A stretch of DNA of 34,920 bases. It comes from Bacillota bacterium (GTDB lineage: Bacteria; Bacillota; Clostridia; Lachnospirales; Lachnospiraceae). Location: NCBI GenBank assembly GCA_023390555.1, contig JAEWCQ010000030.1, positions 1 to 34,920 on the forward strand. Reading direction: 5' to 3'. The position numbers were made by a program, and so were the translations under genes. Below are positions 1-8,742 of this stretch, piece by piece (position 1 is the stretch's first letter; each line of letters starts with the position of its first letter). Under the pieces are notes generated by a model, which was given only the letters and a program-made list of their open reading frames with translations, had not been told where the DNA came from and ran no database searches.

Positions 1-1
1 T

Positions 2-109
2 CGCTGCCAGTATACTGGCAAAGAAGAAGACGTTTTGGAAAAGAACGAGATGGTACGGTTCCGTTATCGTGACATGATGAAACGCTTCGATGGATTTGAA
101 TTCGATTAA
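2..109 (+). CDS. 3' end of an unidentified gene (partial)
   Basis: An open frame enters from the left edge and stops at TAA 107-109, giving about 35 C-terminal residues that end in a charged, aromatic tail (RYRDMMKRFDGFEFD). A good terminator hairpin follows within 15 bases, which supports this being the true end of a plus-strand gene. I do not recognise the family from this fragment. Its position before a beta-galactosidase makes a carbohydrate-related role possible, but that is only neighbourhood inference. Confidence 0.5.
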   Translation, partial: RCQYTGKEEDVLEKNEMVRFRYRDMMKRFDGFEFD

Positions 110-119
110 GCAGGAGAAC

Positions 120-155
120 AAAGCGCAGAGAGAGGAATCTCAAATGCGCTTTTTC
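120..155 (+). terminator. Rho-independent terminator of the upstream gene
   Basis: An 8-bp perfect stem (AAAGCGCA at 120-127, TGCGCTTT at 145-152) encloses an inner GAGA/TCTC pairing and runs into a T-tract at 150-154. It separates the leftmost gene from the beta-galactosidase, so the latter probably has its own promoter in 156-203. I could not identify convincing -35/-10 boxes there. Confidence 0.75.
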
Positions 156-215
156 TCTATAAAAATGAAAGAAAATAGGGAACAGTAAAAGGCAGAACAG
201 GTGAAGGAGGCCGCT

Positions 216-3200
216 GTGACAGAATTTGATGAAAAAAGAATTGCAGATCCGGAGTTCTTTGCGGATAACCGTGAAGAGGCCCATTCGGATCATATATGTT
301 ATGCAAATTGGGAAGAGTCGGAGGAAGGAGTAAGCAGTTTCCGGGAATCCTTAAACGGGATATGGAAATTCCACTATGCAAGAAATCTGGGGCAGCGGAT
401 TCCGGGATTTGAGAAGACGGGATACAACTGCAGACCGTGGGAGGATATCCGCGTACCGGCACATATTCAGATGGAGGGATATGATATACCGCATTATACG
501 AATCTGCATTATCCGTGGGACGGGAAGGAAGATATCTGGACAGATTCTATTCCAGAACGTTTCAATCCGGTTGCGAGCTATGTAAAATATGTTACACTGC
601 CGGAGCGTTTTGCCGGCAAAAGAGTCTTTCTATCCTTCCAGGGAGCGGAGAGTGCGCTTGCAGTCTGGGTGAACGGAACGTATGTGGGCTACAGTGAAGA
701 CAGTTTTACGCCTTCCGAATTTGAACTTACCGATTATCTGAAGGAAGGTGAGAACAAACTGGCGGTTCAGGTGTTTAAGTGGACAAGCGGAAGCTGGTGT
801 GAGGATCAGGATTTTTTCCGTTTTTCCGGATTATACCGTGAAGTGTATCTCTATGCGGTTCCGGCTGTGCATATCCGGGATCTGAAGGTGGAAGCGGCAG
901 TGGAAGCGGATCTGCGGAAAGCGAGTCTGAATCTTACCTTTCTGACAGAGGGAACGGGAACGGTACGTGTCAGTCTGTTCGACGGCGGCGGGCAGATACT
1001 GGAAAGCGTGGAACCGCTGTGTGGGAAAACGGCATGTTCTTTTCCGGTTCCTGCACCGAAATTATGGAGCGCAGAAGAACCGAATCTCTATGATCTGCTT
1101 CTGGAGGTACAAGGCGAAGCAGGAGAGGTACAGGAGGTCATCCGCCAGAAGGTCGGTTTCCGCCGCTTTGAACAAAAGGACGGTATTCTGCGCCTGAATG
1201 GAAAACGGATTGTATTCAAGGGTGTGAATCGCCATGAATTCTCGAGTGTCACAGGACGTGTGGTGACGCGGGAAGAACTCCGCAAGGATATCGTAACCAT
1301 GAAACGGAACAACATCAATGCGATCCGCACCTGTCATTATCCGGATGATTCCGCCATTTACGAGCTGTGTGATGAATACGGGCTCTATTTGATTGCGGAA
1401 AATAATATGGAATCGCACGGTTCCTGGGATCCGGTATGGCTTGGCAAATCAAGGGCGGAGGACATCGTTCCGGGGAATAACCCGAAATGGCTTTCCGTCA
1501 TGCTGGACCGTGTGAATTCCTGCTATCAGCGAGACAAGAATCATGCATCCATTTTAATCTGGTCCTGCGGAAACGAATCTTACGGCGGAAAAGTCATCTA
1601 TGAAATGTCGGAACTGTTCCGCAAATTAGATCCGTGCCGTCCGGTCCATTACGAGGGCGTTTTCCATGACAGAAGTTATCCGAATACAAGCGATATGGAA
1701 AGCCAGATGTATCCGAGCGTCGCATCAATCCGCGAGTTTTTGGAGAAGAATAAAGAGAAGCCGTTTATTTGCTGCGAATATACCCACGCAATGGGTAATT
1801 CCTGTGGGGGGATGCATAAATATACAGACCTCACCGATACGGAGCCTCGCTATCAGGGGGGATTTATCTGGGATTATATCGATCAATCACTGAATAAGAA
1901 AGACCGGTACGGCAAAGAATTTCAGGCCTACGGCGGAGATTTCGGTGATCGTCCTTCCGATTGCCATTTTAGCGGAAACGGAATTGTATATGCAAAAGAC
2001 CGGGAGCCTTCCCCGAAGATGCAGGAGGTAAAATTTAATTATCAGAATATCCGTGTGTTTGTGAAAGAGACGGAATTTACGGTGAAAAATCTTCATCTGT
2101 TTCTCAATACCGACAGTTTTGACTGTGTGGCAGTCCTTTTGAAAAATGGAAAAGAGATCCGCAAAGAGAAGATCGGGACATGTGTAGAGCCGCTGACGGA
2201 ACAGACCTATCCGCTTCCGTTTTCGATAAAGACGGATGCGGAATATGATGTCATTGTTTCCTTTGTGCTGAAAAATGATACAATCTGGGCAAAGGCAGGG
2301 CATGAAGCAGCATTCGGGCAGGCGTCCTTTGGCAGAATGCGGCCGCAGCTGCCGGCAGAGAAACCGCTTCGTATTGTGCAGGGAAAAGGGAACCTGGGTG
2401 TGATCGGAGAGGATTTTGAAGTGCTGTTTTCCCTGCTGAACGGCGGGCTGGTCTCTTATAAATATGCAGGACGGGAAATGATCAAAAAGATGCCGAAACC
2501 GAATTTCTGGCGGGCACCGGTAGAGAATGACTACGGAAATATGGGGCCTGCACGGTATGGGCAGTGGAAGCTCGCTTCTTTGTACGCAAGTCACAGAAAT
2601 TGCGGCAGCTGTCCGGAGGTCCCGGTTGAAATTAAGGCAGAAGAAAGTCATGCATCCATTCGATATACGTATTATCTGCCGACCAATCCGGCCAGCTACT
2701 GTCAGGTGACTTACCGGGTGTTCGCAGACGGAACCGTGGAGACCCGGCTGTCTTATGAGCCGCTGCAGGAGTTGGGCGATATGCCGGAATATGGTATGCT
2801 GTTTACACTGGATGCAGATTTTGATCATCTGGAATGGTATGGACTGGGACCGGAAGAGACCTATGCCGACCGCAAACGGGGCGGTAAGATCGGCATTTAC
2901 CGGAATCTGGTGCAAGATAATCTGGCGGGCTATCTGGTGCCGCAGGAATGCGGGGCAAAGCAGGAAATCCGTTATGCAAAGGTGACAGACGAAAAGGGTC
3001 GCGGACTGCTGTTTGCCGGAGAGGAAATGGTGTTTTCCGCGCTGCCGTATACACCGCATGAATTAGAGCAGGCGTCGCATCCGTACGAACTTCCGAATGT
3101 GCATAATACCATTGTGCGTGTGGCACTTGCACAGCTGGGAGTGGGAGGAGATGACAGCTGGGGCGCTCCGGTACATCCGGAATATCATATTGATGTCCGC

Positions 3201-3239
3201 AGCCGGCTGGAATTTTCTTTTTCATTCCGGGGAATCTGA
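216..3239 (+). CDS. lacZ: GH2 beta-galactosidase (LacZ type)
   Basis: Hydrolyses terminal beta-galactosides (lactose, galactooligosaccharides) in the cytoplasm; no signal peptide is visible. The 1007-residue length fits LacZ-type GH2 enzymes. The N-terminal sugar-binding and Ig-like domains lead to a TIM barrel with the GH2 region NRHEFSSVTGR. The acid/base glutamate lies in SCGNES (about E454) and the nucleophile in CCEYTHAMGNS (about E521), matching E. coli E461 and E537. The C-terminal third has the Bgal_small-like lid region (WYGLGPEETYADR). The frame opens at GTG 201, but that codon lies just before the Shine-Dalgarno AAGGAGG (204-210), so GTG 216 is the better start. The next gene begins 40 bases downstream, suggesting a two-gene operon with the galactanase; that context suggests beta-1,4-galactooligosaccharides as natural substrate. 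Confidence 0.95.
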   Translation: MTEFDEKRIADPEFFADNREEAHSDHICYANWEESEEGVSSFRESLNGIWKFHYARNLGQRIPGFEKTGYNCRPWEDIRVPAHIQMEGYDIPHYTNLHYPWDGKEDIWTDSIPERFNPVASYVKYVTLPERFAGKRVFLSFQGAESALAVWVNGTYVGYSEDSFTPSEFELTDYLKEGENKLAVQVFKWTSGSWCEDQDFFRFSGLYREVYLYAVPAVHIRDLKVEAAVEADLRKASLNLTFLTEGTGTVRVSLFDGGGQILESVEPLCGKTACSFPVPAPKLWSAEEPNLYDLLLEVQGEAGEVQEVIRQKVGFRRFEQKDGILRLNGKRIVFKGVNRHEFSSVTGRVVTREELRKDIVTMKRNNINAIRTCHYPDDSAIYELCDEYGLYLIAENNMESHGSWDPVWLGKSRAEDIVPGNNPKWLSVMLDRVNSCYQRDKNHASILIWSCGNESYGGKVIYEMSELFRKLDPCRPVHYEGVFHDRSYPNTSDMESQMYPSVASIREFLEKNKEKPFICCEYTHAMGNSCGGMHKYTDLTDTEPRYQGGFIWDYIDQSLNKKDRYGKEFQAYGGDFGDRPSDCHFSGNGIVYAKDREPSPKMQEVKFNYQNIRVFVKETEFTVKNLHLFLNTDSFDCVAVLLKNGKEIRKEKIGTCVEPLTEQTYPLPFSIKTDAEYDVIVSFVLKNDTIWAKAGHEAAFGQASFGRMRPQLPAEKPLRIVQGKGNLGVIGEDFEVLFSLLNGGLVSYKYAGREMIKKMPKPNFWRAPVENDYGNMGPARYGQWKLASLYASHRNCGSCPEVPVEIKAEESHASIRYTYYLPTNPASYCQVTYRVFADGTVETRLSYEPLQELGDMPEYGMLFTLDADFDHLEWYGLGPEETYADRKRGGKIGIYRNLVQDNLAGYLVPQECGAKQEIRYAKVTDEKGRGLLFAGEEMVFSALPYTPHELEQASHPYELPNVHNTIVRVALAQLGVGGDDSWGAPVHPEYHIDVRSRLEFSFSFRGI

Positions 3240-3279
3240 TGAGACTTTGACAGAACGATACAACAGGAGGAATATAAAA

Positions 3280-4386
3280 ATGAAATTTATTAAGGGAATG
3301 GATTTATCTACTTTACTGGAACTGGAAAATCTGGGTGCTGCCTATTACGATGAGGGGGAAGAACTGGATATTCTGACGATTATGAAAAAATATGATGTGG
3401 ATTCGATCCGTATCCGTTTGTGGAACGACCCTTACTCTGCGGAAGGGGAATCCTACGGTGCCGGGATCAACGATCTGGAAACGTCTCTTGCAATTGCAAA
3501 AAAAGTAACCGCAGCGGGATTCGGAGTTCTTTTGAATTTCCACTACAGCGATTTCTGGGCCGATCCGGGAAAACAATTCAAGCCGAAAGCATGGGAAGGC
3601 TATTCTGTGGAAGAACTGGAACAGGCAGTTTATGATTATACCGCGGAAGTGATGGATGTATTTGTCAAAAATGATGCACGCCCGACCATGGTGCAGGTTG
3701 GAAATGAGTTGTCCAACGGCCTGCTCTGGCCGGAAGGAAAAGTGCCGGACTACGATAATATTGCCAGATTTGTAAATGCCGGAATCCGCGGTGTACGTCA
3801 GGTGGATACCGATGTCCCGATTATGATTCATCTGGACAACGGAGGGAAAAACGAACTGTATCGGGAATGGTTCGATCATTTTATGCAGCGCGGAGAAGAT
3901 TTCCAGATCATCGGACTTTCCTATTATCCGTTCTGGCACGGAACGCTGGATATGCTGGAAAACAATATGAATGACATTGCAGTCCGCTATGGAAAAGATC
4001 TTGTGGTTGCAGAAGTATCCATGGGCTATACGATGGAGGACTACCGGAACTATGAGAAACTTACCGGGGAGCAGCGAAAGGGCTATGCAACAAAGCCGGA
4101 GCTGGTTGCAAAGATTGAGTATCCGATGACACAGCAGGGGCAGGCGGATTTCATGCAGGATTTCCTGGAGCGTATCAGTAAAGTGGCAGACGGAAAAGGA
4201 AAGGGATTTTTCTATTGGGAACCGGCATGGATTCCGGTACCGGGCTCCGGATGGGCGACGGAAGCTTCGCTGCACTATATGAATGACCCGGGTCCGTGCG
4301 GGAATGAATGGGCAAATCAGGCACTGTTTGACTATAAGGGAAATACGTTGCCGGCACTTTCTGTAATTCGTGATTTTAAAGCATAA
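3280..4386 (+). CDS. GH53 endo-beta-1,4-galactanase
   Basis: Predicted to cleave beta-1,4-galactan or arabinogalactan I chains (pectin side chains). The 368-residue protein is a single GH53 (beta/alpha)8 barrel. Family hallmarks include FHYSDFWADPGKQFKPKAW, the acid/base glutamate in VQVGNE (E143) and the nucleophile in VVAEVSMGY (E245). The frame is open from 3097, inside the previous gene, but AGGAGG at 3265-3270 fixes ATG 3280 as the start. The N-terminus MKFIKGMDLST enters the barrel directly with no signal peptide, unlike secreted GH53 enzymes, so it probably acts on imported oligosaccharides. It follows the beta-galactosidase by 40 bases, and the pair would reduce galactan oligomers to galactose. 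Confidence 0.92.
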   Translation: MKFIKGMDLSTLLELENLGAAYYDEGEELDILTIMKKYDVDSIRIRLWNDPYSAEGESYGAGINDLETSLAIAKKVTAAGFGVLLNFHYSDFWADPGKQFKPKAWEGYSVEELEQAVYDYTAEVMDVFVKNDARPTMVQVGNELSNGLLWPEGKVPDYDNIARFVNAGIRGVRQVDTDVPIMIHLDNGGKNELYREWFDHFMQRGEDFQIIGLSYYPFWHGTLDMLENNMNDIAVRYGKDLVVAEVSMGYTMEDYRNYEKLTGEQRKGYATKPELVAKIEYPMTQQGQADFMQDFLERISKVADGKGKGFFYWEPAWIPVPGSGWATEASLHYMNDPGPCGNEWANQALFDYKGNTLPALSVIRDFKA

Positions 4387-4443
4387 AACATGTAATTATG
4401 TTGCAGAATAGAGCGTAAGATGTTGCGGTTTGGGTCCATTTGA

Positions 4444-4472
4444 TTGAAAAGAAAAATGCAGCCCTGTATAAT
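4444..4472 (+). promoter_or_regulatory. Sigma-A-type promoter for galKT
   Basis: TTGAAA (4444-4449) is followed after exactly 17 bases by a consensus TATAAT (4467-4472), 55 bases before the galK start. The 140-base gap between the galactanase and galK shows no clear terminator, so galKT may be read both from this promoter and by read-through. No operator palindrome is evident. Confidence 0.7.
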
Positions 4473-4526
4473 GAAATCAGTTGAAAAAACTAGGAAAAAG
4501 ACAGGATATTTGAGAGGAGAAACTAC

Positions 4527-5696
4527 ATGATGCAGGAACAGTTGATTGCAAAATTCAAAGAATTATTTGGGGATGAGGGCGACATCCGTGCCTATTTTGC
4601 ACCGGGTCGTGTCAATATGATCGGTGAGCATACGGACTATAACGGAGGACATGTTTTTCCCTGTGCACTTACAATCGGTACTTATGGAGTTGCAAGAAAA
4701 CGTACGGATAAAAAATTACGTTTCTATTCCCTTAATTTTGAAAATCTCGGTGTGATCGAATCTTCCATTACCGATTTAAAGCCGGAAAAAGAGGCGGATT
4801 GGACCAATTACCCGAAGGGTGTCATCTGGGCATTTCAGGAAAGAGAAATGGAAACGGACTGCGGAATCGATCTGCTGCTGTTCGGAAATATTCCAAACGG
4901 TTCCGGTCTTTCCTCTTCTGCATCCGTAGAAGTACTGACCGGATATATCTTAAGAGATCTGTTTGGATTTGATGTTACAAATCAGGATCTGGCTCTGATC
5001 GGCCAGTATTCAGAGAACAATTTTAATGGTGTCAACTGCGGTATCATGGATCAGTTTGCCATTGCAATGGGCAAGGCAGATCATGCAATCTTTCTGGATA
5101 CGGCTACGCTCAATTATGAGTATGCGCCAATCCAGCTTGAGCATGCCAAGATTGTGATCTCCTGTAGCAATAAAAAACGCGGACTCGGCGATTCCAAATA
5201 CAACGAGAGACGTGCGGAATGTGAAAGTGCATTTGCGCAGATTGGCGAGGTGATCGGAATCAACAGCCTTGGGGATCTGACCGAGGAACAGTTTGAACAA
5301 TACAAAGATGCGATTAAAGATGAAGTGTGCCGCAAACGTGCAAAACATGCGGTTTACGAGAATCAGAGAACGATCCGGGCCGTAGCGGCATTGAAGAACA
5401 ATGATGTTAAACTGTTTGGAGAACTGATGAATGCATCGCATGTATCGCTGCGGGATGATTATGAAGTGACCGGTATTGAACTGGATACACTGGTAGAAGA
5501 AGCGTGGAAAATAGACGGAGTGATCGGTTCCCGTATGACCGGCGCCGGTTTTGGAGGCTGTACCGTGAGTATTGTAAAGGATGAGGCGGTCGACTCCTTT
5601 ATTGCACAGGTGGGTGCTGCATATGAAACAAAGATTGGCTATGCTGCCGATTTTTATGTGGTTGAGATCGGAGACGGTCCGGTCCGCTTACAATAA
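4527..5696 (+). CDS. galK: Galactokinase
   Basis: Phosphorylates alpha-D-galactose with ATP to galactose-1-phosphate, first committed step of the Leloir pathway, in the cytosol. The 389-residue length is typical. All three GHMP-kinase motifs are present: the galactokinase signature PGRVNMIGEHTDYNGG (residues 26-41), the ATP-binding loop PNGSGLSSSAS, and the C-terminal GSRMTGAGFGGC. The catalytic aspartate is in GIMDQFA (D175). Start is ATG 4527 or ATG 4530 behind AGAGGAGA (4512-4519); the two cannot be separated by eye. galT follows after 23 bases, so the two are co-transcribed. Confidence 0.97.
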   Translation: MMQEQLIAKFKELFGDEGDIRAYFAPGRVNMIGEHTDYNGGHVFPCALTIGTYGVARKRTDKKLRFYSLNFENLGVIESSITDLKPEKEADWTNYPKGVIWAFQEREMETDCGIDLLLFGNIPNGSGLSSSASVEVLTGYILRDLFGFDVTNQDLALIGQYSENNFNGVNCGIMDQFAIAMGKADHAIFLDTATLNYEYAPIQLEHAKIVISCSNKKRGLGDSKYNERRAECESAFAQIGEVIGINSLGDLTEEQFEQYKDAIKDEVCRKRAKHAVYENQRTIRAVAALKNNDVKLFGELMNASHVSLRDDYEVTGIELDTLVEEAWKIDGVIGSRMTGAGFGGCTVSIVKDEAVDSFIAQVGAAYETKIGYAADFYVVEIGDGPVRLQ

Positions 5697-5719
5697 CGGA
5701 AAGGCGGCAGGAGGACAAC

Positions 5720-7255
5720 ATGATACAACAGAATATATTGGAATTAACAGAATATGCACTTGTGACCGGACTGATTGAACCGGAAGATCAGAGATATACG
5801 ATAAATCGTCTGCTGGAGCTGTTTGCGTTGGATGAACTGGAAGACGATGCAGTGAAAGCCTATCAGAAGAATGCTGCAATGACACAGGAAACAGCAGAAA
5901 ATGCGTTGGAGAGAATTCTGGCTGAAATGATGGACTATGCTTATCAAAACGGTATACTGAAAGAAAACAGCGTTGTATACCGGGATCTGTTCGATACGAA
6001 AATAATGGGACTGCTCGTGGCAAGACCAAGTGAAGTGTCGGCAGAGTTCCGTAAACTGTATCGGGAAGATCCGAGAAAAGCGACGGACTACTATTACAAA
6101 TTGAGCTGTGACAGCGATTACATCCGTCGTTATCGTATAAAAAAAGACATGAAGTGGTATGCTGATACGGAATTCGGACAGCTTGACATTACGATTAATC
6201 TCTCAAAACCGGAAAAGGATCCAAAGGCCATTGCGGCTGCAAAACTGGCAAAACAGAGCGGCTATCCGAAATGTCTTCTTTGTAAAGAAAATGAGGGCTA
6301 TGCGGGCAGAGTGAACCACCCTGCGCGTCAGAACCACAGAATCGTTCCGGTCACAATTAATCACAGTGAATGGTATATGCAGTATTCTCCATACGTATAT
6401 TACAATGAACATTGCATCGTATTTAATGCGAACCATACACCGATGAAAATTGAGCGTGCCACATTCGGAAAATTGCTGGATTTCGTAAAACAGTTCCCGC
6501 ATTATTTTGTGGGTTCGAATGCGGATCTGCCAATCGTTGGGGGCTCTATCTTAAGCCACGATCATTTCCAGGGCGGCTGCTATGAATTTGCAATGGCAAA
6601 GGCACCTGTGGAACAGGAAGTTTCCTTTGAAGGATTTTCGGATGTAAAAGCGGGAATCGTAAAATGGCCGATGTCTGTCATCCGTATCAGTGCACCCGAT
6701 CCGGATCGCCTGGTGGAACTGGCAGATCGAATATTGGAAAGCTGGCGCGGATATACGGATGAAATGGCTTTCGTATTTGCGGAAACGGACGGTGAGCCGC
6801 ATAACACAATTACGCCGATTGCAAGAAAACGCGGGGACAACTATGAGTTGGATCTCGTACTGCGCAACAATATTACGACCGAAGAGCATCCGCTTGGCGT
6901 ATACCATCCGCATGCCAGACTGCACCATATTAAAAAGGAAAACATCGGACTGATCGAAGTGATGGGTCTCGCAGTTCTCCCGGCAAGATTGAAGGATGAA
7001 ATGGCGCAGCTGGAAAAGGCGATTTTGGCAGGCACAGATATTCGAAACGACGAGGTGCTGGAAAAACACGCTGACTGGGTAGAGGAATTCCTCCCGAAAT
7101 ATGGAACCATCGATGCAGATACGATACAGGACGTCCTTCAGACGGAAATCGGACTTGTATTTCAGGATGTATTAAAGGATGCAGGTGTATATAAATGTGA
7201 TGATACAGGACGTGAAAACTTTCTGAGATTTGTGAAATTTGTCAGCAAAAAATAG
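5720..7255 (+). CDS. galT: UDP-glucose--hexose-1-phosphate uridylyltransferase, class II
   Basis: Exchanges UMP between UDP-glucose and galactose-1-phosphate, giving UDP-galactose and glucose-1-phosphate. The 511-residue length and sequence fit the Firmicutes-type class II GalT, which is much longer than the E. coli type. The nucleophilic-histidine motif appears as HDHFQGG (H280-x-H282-x-Q284) in place of the HPHGQ of class I. N- and C-terminal GalT domains are both intact. ATG 5720 has a strong AGGAGG at 5709-5714. No galE lies in the window, so the epimerase must be encoded elsewhere. The unit ends before the terminator at 7466-7510. Confidence 0.95.
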   Translation: MIQQNILELTEYALVTGLIEPEDQRYTINRLLELFALDELEDDAVKAYQKNAAMTQETAENALERILAEMMDYAYQNGILKENSVVYRDLFDTKIMGLLVARPSEVSAEFRKLYREDPRKATDYYYKLSCDSDYIRRYRIKKDMKWYADTEFGQLDITINLSKPEKDPKAIAAAKLAKQSGYPKCLLCKENEGYAGRVNHPARQNHRIVPVTINHSEWYMQYSPYVYYNEHCIVFNANHTPMKIERATFGKLLDFVKQFPHYFVGSNADLPIVGGSILSHDHFQGGCYEFAMAKAPVEQEVSFEGFSDVKAGIVKWPMSVIRISAPDPDRLVELADRILESWRGYTDEMAFVFAETDGEPHNTITPIARKRGDNYELDLVLRNNITTEEHPLGVYHPHARLHHIKKENIGLIEVMGLAVLPARLKDEMAQLEKAILAGTDIRNDEVLEKHADWVEEFLPKYGTIDADTIQDVLQTEIGLVFQDVLKDAGVYKCDDTGRENFLRFVKFVSKK

Positions 7256-7465
7256 CAAAAAAGAAATGTGACAACATTCGATAAAAGCAAAAATATACCT
7301 AATAAATAGTAGGAATATGGCATTTTATAAGTGCGTCTTGTATAAAAACACAAGAAAATGCATGGTGAGAACAAAATAAAATAGAAGCTTGTTATGGATA
7401 AATCTCATATGGAAAGGTAAAATTGCCATATAAAATTATCGGATTTGTACAAATGCATAGAAAAA

Positions 7466-7510
7466 CGGGGAAAAATTGTTATTTGCTCGACAAATTTTCC
7501 CTGTTTTTTT
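7466..7510 (+). terminator. Rho-independent terminator before the atp operon
   Basis: A 14-position stem (7466-7479 with 7490-7503) has one GU pair and one internal mismatch, a 10-base loop, and a run of seven T at 7504-7510. It lies 208 bases after the galT stop and most simply ends gal transcription. The distance is unusually long for a simple operon end. Confidence 0.8.
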
Positions 7511-7651
7511 AGGAGAAAGTTACAATACTACGATTTGTAAAAAAAAGCAATATTAATAATTTACAAATATGATATAATAAATAAAAAAATATTGGATGAA
7601 ATGCTTAAAAAATGAGCAAAAAATAAAGAAAGTATAAAAAAAATCAAATCA

Positions 7652-7680
7652 TTGACTTTGTGTTTAAATGTGATTAGAAT
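7652..7680 (+). promoter_or_regulatory. Sigma-A-type promoter of the atp operon
   Basis: TTGACT (7652-7657) and TAGAAT (7675-7680) are separated by 17 bases and lie 59 bases upstream of the atpB start. The surrounding DNA is AT-rich, as expected for a strong housekeeping promoter in Clostridia. Confidence 0.7.
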
Positions 7681-7739
7681 TTTCATGATTGCTGTAGAAT
7701 TTTTTTTCAGCGATGATGTTGAGAAAGGAAGTGAATCAA

Positions 7740-8426
7740 ATGGATGCTCTGGTAGAGGAGTTGACGGACCAACTGACTGCCAAGACCGTGTTTACCATAC
7801 CGTTATTTGGTGGGATACCGGTCGGAGAATCAGTTGTAGTTACCTGGATCATCATGGCAGCAGTTTTATTGCTGTGCCTTGTTTTTGTCAGGAACCTGAG
7901 CGTAGAACATCCAGGGCGTGGGCAGCTTGCATTAGAGACGGCCGTAAGCGGACTTTTTAATTTCTTTGAAGATACCATAGGAGAAAAGGGAAAGAAATAT
8001 GTACCATATCTGATATCTGTGGTAATTTATCTGGGAATTTCAAATCTCATAGGAATTCTGGGATTTAAGCCGCCGACAAAGGATCTGAATGTAACGGCAG
8101 CTCTTGCGGTTATGAGTATTCTGTTGATCGAAGTGGCAGGAGTGAGAGAAAAAGGTGTGAAGGGATGGCTGAAAAGCTTCGCCGAACCGTCTCCGATCAT
8201 TGCACCGCTCAACGTGATGGAAATATTTATACGGCCGCTGTCGCTTTGTATGCGATTGTTTGGAAACATTTTTGGAGCATTTGTTATCATGGAATTATTG
8301 AAATTTGTAGTTCCGGTCATTGTTCCGGCCATATTCAGCTGTTATTTTGATATTTTTGACGGACTGATTCAGGCATTTGTGTTTGTATTTTTAACAACAC
8401 TATTTATTAAGGAAGCAGTAGATTAA
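7740..8426 (+). CDS. atpB: F1Fo ATP synthase subunit a
   Basis: Membrane stator subunit that forms the two proton half-channels against the c-ring. The protein is 228 residues from ATG 7740, hydrophobic throughout with about five or six membrane helices. The conserved helix carrying the essential arginine is clear (SLCMRLFGNIFGAFVIMELLKF region), preceded by PLNVMEIFIRPLS. The frame opens at ATG 7713, but GAAAGGAAGTG at 7722-7732 is placed for ATG 7740. It is the first gene of the operon; no atpI precedes it. atpE follows after 33 bases. Confidence 0.95.
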   Translation: MDALVEELTDQLTAKTVFTIPLFGGIPVGESVVVTWIIMAAVLLLCLVFVRNLSVEHPGRGQLALETAVSGLFNFFEDTIGEKGKKYVPYLISVVIYLGISNLIGILGFKPPTKDLNVTAALAVMSILLIEVAGVREKGVKGWLKSFAEPSPIIAPLNVMEIFIRPLSLCMRLFGNIFGAFVIMELLKFVVPVIVPAIFSCYFDIFDGLIQAFVFVFLTTLFIKEAVD

Positions 8427-8459
8427 GAAAAGAAGAAAAGGAAAAAGGAGAACACGACT

Positions 8460-8690
8460 ATGACAGCATCATTATTTGTAGCTATTGGAGCAGGTATTGC
8501 AGTATTATCAGGTATTGGAGCAGGTATTGGTATCGGTCACGCAACAGCAGGAGCAACAGAAGCAATCGCAAGACAGCCGGAAGCAGAAGGAAAGATTACA
8601 AAAGCTTTACTGTTAGGATGCGCATTGGCAGAGGCAACTGCTATTTATGGTTTGCTGATTGCATTTTTGATTATCTTTATGGTAAAATAA
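8460..8690 (+). CDS. atpE: F1Fo ATP synthase subunit c
   Basis: Ring-forming proteolipid of 76 residues with two membrane helices joined by the ARQPEAEG polar loop. The glycine-rich first helix (GIGAGIGIG) supports tight ring packing. The ion-binding carboxylate is E58 in ALAEATAIYG. Relative to the sodium-binding subunit c of Ilyobacter tartaricus, the glutamine position is I25 and the serine after the carboxylate is A59, which suggests proton rather than sodium coupling. ATG 8460 has AAAAAGGAGA upstream. Confidence 0.96.
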   Translation: MTASLFVAIGAGIAVLSGIGAGIGIGHATAGATEAIARQPEAEGKITKALLLGCALAEATAIYGLLIAFLIIFMVK

Positions 8691-8742
8691 TTGTTTTTTC
8701 CGGTGACAGACCGGGAAATAAGCGAAAAGGACAGGTGAGAAT

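Larger units (their letters stand above)
7256..7739 (+). other. AT-rich intergenic region between galT and atpB
   Basis: About 480 bases with no supportable gene. It holds several pairings: GCATTTT/AAAATGC around a TCTTGT/ACAAGA stem near 7320-7362, and ATATGG/CCATAT near 7411-7437, followed by the terminator at 7466-7510 and the atp promoter at 7652-7680. The stretch 7511-7650 is very AT-rich and shows no structure that I can support. Confidence 0.6.

Noticed and set aside
1887..3059. 390-codon open frame on the minus strand inside the beta-galactosidase
   Set aside because: Fully antisense to an intact GH2 gene, histidine/cysteine-rich composition typical of a shadow frame, no family resemblance.
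3313..4275. 320-codon minus-strand frame inside the galactanase
   Set aside because: Shadow of the GH53 gene; composition and lack of motifs argue against coding.
6551..7069. 172-codon minus-strand frame inside galT
   Set aside because: Antisense to conserved GalT sequence and without any recognisable domain.
7713..7739. Longer atpB start at ATG 7713
   Set aside because: The ribosome site at 7722-7732 lies inside this extension and fits ATG 7740.
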